Program-made: the position numbers and the translations under genes | Notes under the pieces: generated by a model | What the model saw: only the letters and a program-made list of their open reading frames with translations | Told to the model about the DNA's origin: nothing | Database searches by the model: none | Origin: Paenibacillus ihumii | Lineage (GTDB): Bacteria > Bacillota > Bacilli > Paenibacillales > Paenibacillaceae | NCBI RefSeq assembly: GCF_001403875.1 | Contig: NZ_LN884296.1 | Coordinates: 133,280 to 193,512, forward strand | Reading direction: 5' to 3' | Length of the DNA stretch: 60,233 nt | Shown here: one piece after another, positions 57,790 to 60,233 of the stretch | Numbering within the stretch: position 1 is the stretch's first letter | How the letters are laid out: the number at the start of each line of letters is the position of its first letter

Positions 57790-60233
57790 ATGGTAACAGA
57801 ATCAGAGCTGCTTGATTTTATGCGGGAGACCGCTTATAAACCGATGACTTATCAGGAGCTTGAGGAGCATTTCCATATTGCGGACGCAAAGGAATTCAGG
57901 GAATTCCTGAAGCTGTTGAACCGCTTGGAGCAGGAAGGGAAAATCATACTGACGCGAACTCACCGTTACGGCATGCCGGAGCGGATGGATTTGGTGCGGG
58001 GGCGGCTGCAGGCGCATGCCAAAGGCTTTGCTTTTCTCATTCCGGAGGATCGCGAGCACCCTGACGTATATATTCATGCCAATGATCTCAAAAGCGCGAT
58101 GAACGGCGACACCGTGCTCGTGCGTGTCAATTCGAAGAGCGTAGCCGGCGGCAAGCTGGAGGGCGAGGTTGTACGGGTCGTTACCCGGGCCGTGACCCAG
58201 GTTGTCGGCGTATTTCAGAACGAAGAGGCTTATGGCTTCGTCATCCCGGATGACAAGCGGATTAATCGCGATATCTTTATTCCGAAAGAGGGTTTTAACG
58301 GCGCGGCCAACGGCCAAAAGGTCGTCGTACGGATCGTGCAGTACCCGGAAGGAAGAGCCGCAGCCGAAGGCGAGATTATCGAAATTCTCGGGCATAAGGA
58401 TGATCCGGGCGTTGATATTCTGTCGATTATTCGCAAGCATCAATTGCCGGAGGCTTTTCCAGACGAGGTGATGGAGGAGGCGATGAGCGTCCCTGAGGAG
58501 ATCGACCCGGCGGAAATTGCCAAGCAGGGGCGTCGAGACCTGCGGGATCAGGTCATCGTGACGATTGACGGCGAGGATGCGAAGGATCTGGACGACGCGG
58601 TGAACGTGGAGCGTCTGCCGAACGGCAACATCAAGCTGGGCGTGCATATTGCCGACGTAGGCTATTACGTGCGCGAGAAGTCGAAGCTCGATCAGGAGGC
58701 GTATAACCGCGGCTGCAGTGTGTACCTGGTGGACCGGGTCATCCCGATGCTGCCGCATCGGCTGTCGAACGGCATTTGCTCCCTGAATCCGAAGGTGGAC
58801 CGGTTCACGCTATCATGCGAGATGGAATTTAATGAGCAGATGAGGGTCGTTAAGCATGATATTTTTACGAGCGTGATTCGCACGAAAGAACGGATGACCT
58901 ACACCAATGTCCGCAAAATTGTGGAGGATGAGGATCCAGAGGTAACGGAGCGCTACAGCGATCTGGTCGATATGTTCCGTCTGATGAAGGAGCTGGCGCT
59001 CAAGCTGCGGAGCAAGCGGATGCGGCGCGGGGCGGTCGACTTCGACTTCGAGGAATCGAAGGTCATTGTAGATGAGAATGGCAAGCCGACGGATATCGTC
59101 AAAAGGGAGCGTTCGATCGCGGAGCAAATCATTGAAGAATTCATGCTGGCAGCGAACGAGACGGTGGCGGAGCATTTCCACTGGCTCAAGGTGCCGTTCA
59201 TTTACCGGATCCATGAGGACCCGGATCAGGAGAAGCTGCTAAACTTCATGATGTTCGCAGCGAATTTCGGGTATACGGTCAAGGGCGGCAAGGGAGATCG
59301 CGTTCATCCGCGCGCGCTGCAGACGCTGCTGGAGGATATCCAGGGGACGAAGGAGCAGACGGTCATCAGCACGATGATGCTGCGCTCTATGAAGCAGGCG
59401 AAGTACGATGCGGAGAGCACGGGGCATTTCGGGCTGGCTGCGGAGTTCTACACGCACTTCACCTCGCCGATCCGCCGTTATCCGGATTTGGTCATTCATC
59501 GGGTGATCCGTGAGGTTATCGAGAATGGCGGAACATTGCCGGCTGCGCGGCAGGAGTATTTGAACAGCCGGATGCAGGAGATTGCTCAGCAATCCTCCGA
59601 GCGGGAGCGGGTTGCCGTGGAGGCTGAGCGGGATACGGAGCAGCTGAAGAAGGCCGAGTTCATGCTCGATAAGGTCGGGGAGGAGTTTACGGGCATTATC
59701 AGCAGCGTGACGAGCTTCGGGATGTTCATCGAGCTGGAGAACACGGTCGAGGGTCTCATCCGCCTCAGCGCGATGACGGACGATTATTATCACTTCCATG
59801 AGCAGCATATGGCCTTGATCGGCGAGCGGACGTCGAAGATTTACCGCATCGGCGATGAGGTGGAGATTCGCGTGGCCCGGGTCAATATGGACGACCATAC
59901 GATCGATTTCGAGATGGTCAATATGAAGCCGCGGCGCCGGGGAGAAGGCTTCTCCGAAGATGGCTTCGGAGGCCGCTTGGGCGGCAAGAACGGGAAGCCG
60001 CGCCAGGCTGGCGGCAAAGGCGGCAAGAACGGCGGCAAAGCCGGGAAGGCCGGAAAGGTCGGGGCCGGGAAGAAGGCTGGAGCCGGCAAAGCCATCGGCA
60101 AGGCGGGCAAAGCCGCCGGCGGCAAGGGCAAGGCTGCGGCCGGAGGCAAGCGTAGCAAGCGCGGTGCCGCGGGAGCCGCGGTGGATGCCGGTCCAGCGGT
60201 GAGCTTTGGCTTCGGCTCCGGCAAGGGCGGCTA
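57790..60233 (+). CDS. rnr: Ribonuclease R (3' end at window edge)
   Basis: A processive 3'-5' exoribonuclease of the RNB family that degrades structured RNA. The order is an N-terminal winged-helix part ([20 protein letters not shown]), two cold-shock domains (about 65-220), the catalytic RNB domain (from about 250, with the metal-site block [17 protein letters not shown] and later [11 protein letters not shown]), and an S1 domain (about 635-715, [20 protein letters not shown]). The last 90 residues form a Gly/Lys/Ala-rich tail. ATG 57790 follows GAGGTGAG. The open frame ends at the final bases TA, so the stop codon (TAA or TAG) may lie exactly at the window edge. Confidence 0.97.
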   Translation, partial: MVTESELLDFMRETAYKPMTYQELEEHFHIADAKEFREFLKLLNRLEQEGKIILTRTHRYGMPERMDLVRGRLQAHAKGFAFLIPEDREHPDVYIHANDLKSAMNGDTVLVRVNSKSVAGGKLEGEVVRVVTRAVTQVVGVFQNEEAYGFVIPDDKRINRDIFIPKEGFNGAANGQKVVVRIVQYPEGRAAAEGEIIEILGHKDDPGVDILSIIRKHQLPEAFPDEVMEEAMSVPEEIDPAEIAKQGRRDLRDQVIVTIDGEDAKDLDDAVNVERLPNGNIKLGVHIADVGYYVREKSKLDQEAYNRGCSVYLVDRVIPMLPHRLSNGICSLNPKVDRFTLSCEMEFNEQMRVVKHDIFTSVIRTKERMTYTNVRKIVEDEDPEVTERYSDLVDMFRLMKELALKLRSKRMRRGAVDFDFEESKVIVDENGKPTDIVKRERSIAEQIIEEFMLAANETVAEHFHWLKVPFIYRIHEDPDQEKLLNFMMFAANFGYTVKGGKGDRVHPRALQTLLEDIQGTKEQTVISTMMLRSMKQAKYDAESTGHFGLAAEFYTHFTSPIRRYPDLVIHRVIREVIENGGTLPAARQEYLNSRMQEIAQQSSERERVAVEAERDTEQLKKAEFMLDKVGEEFTGIISSVTSFGMFIELENTVEGLIRLSAMTDDYYHFHEQHMALIGERTSKIYRIGDEVEIRVARVNMDDHTIDFEMVNMKPRRRGEGFSEDGFGGRLGGKNGKPRQAGGKGGKNGGKAGKAGKVGAGKKAGAGKAIGKAGKAAGGKGKAAAGGKRSKRGAAGAAVDAGPAVSFGFGSGKGG

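Overview
The window comes from a Bacillota chromosome, most likely Paenibacillus or a close relative. This is inferred from gene order and protein sequence, not from a database match. The supporting signs are strong AGGAGG ribosome sites with frequent TTG/GTG starts, a Bacillus-like order of hprK-lgt-ppaX-yvoF, rapZ-yvcK-whiA-HPr and cggR-gapA-pgk-tpiA-gpmI-eno, and the histidine pathway led by hisZ with a short HisG.

Layout. 1-2650: 3' part of a 23S rRNA gene followed by eight tRNA genes (Ser, Met, Val, Thr, Asp, Phe, Tyr, Lys), with no 5S gene between. 2.8-5.2 kb: a PucR-type regulator and an MsmX/UgpC-like sugar-importer ATPase. 5.3-8.5 kb: hprK, lgt, ppaX and a yvoF acetyltransferase. 8.6-10.5 kb: an ECF sigma factor with its membrane anti-sigma partner (minus strand). 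10.7-20.3 kb: a histidine operon, hisZ-G-D-B-H-A-F-IE-J, ending in a second PRPP synthetase. In the sequence as given hisH is broken by about 250 bases that are almost pure A and G. 20.3-23.5 kb: a TPR/HTH protein (YvcD-like) and trxB. 23.6-31.1 kb: an accessory block with a lantibiotic-immunity-type ABC exporter, its two-component system, a DUF1858/DUF438 pair behind a textbook Fnr box, and glucokinase. 31.2-34.4 kb: rapZ, yvcK, whiA and an HPr-family gene. 34.6-40.4 kb: a SIMPL-domain protein, the potABCD polyamine importer behind a terminator-like leader, and a secreted DUF3298 protein.

40.5-43.7 kb is decayed: a LacI-type regulator with two in-frame TAG codons, a complete IS1182-type element with 15-bp inverted repeats and a 4-bp target duplication, and a possible fragment of a sugar permease. 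43.7-47.4 kb (minus strand): a DsbA-family oxidoreductase, adenine deaminase, clpP with a CtsR-controlled promoter, and tRNA-Arg. 47.4-48.3 kb has no clear gene. 48.3-55.8 kb: the lower-glycolysis operon behind two CggR-type operators. 55.8-57.1 kb: repeats and coding remnants. 57.2 kb to the end: secG and rnr, which runs off the window by at most the last base of its stop codon.

How the genes work together. HprK, PpaX and an HPr carrying both His15 and Ser46 form most of a carbon-catabolite control circuit. Glucokinase, CggR and the gap operon handle glycolytic flux, and the MsmX-like ATPase probably powers several sugar importers. The most unusual features are the polypurine tract inside hisH, the repeat-filled gap after eno, and several well-formed regulatory sites (Fnr, CggR, CtsR, pot leader, LacI operator). 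I did not find a multi-gene system that I can claim is new.
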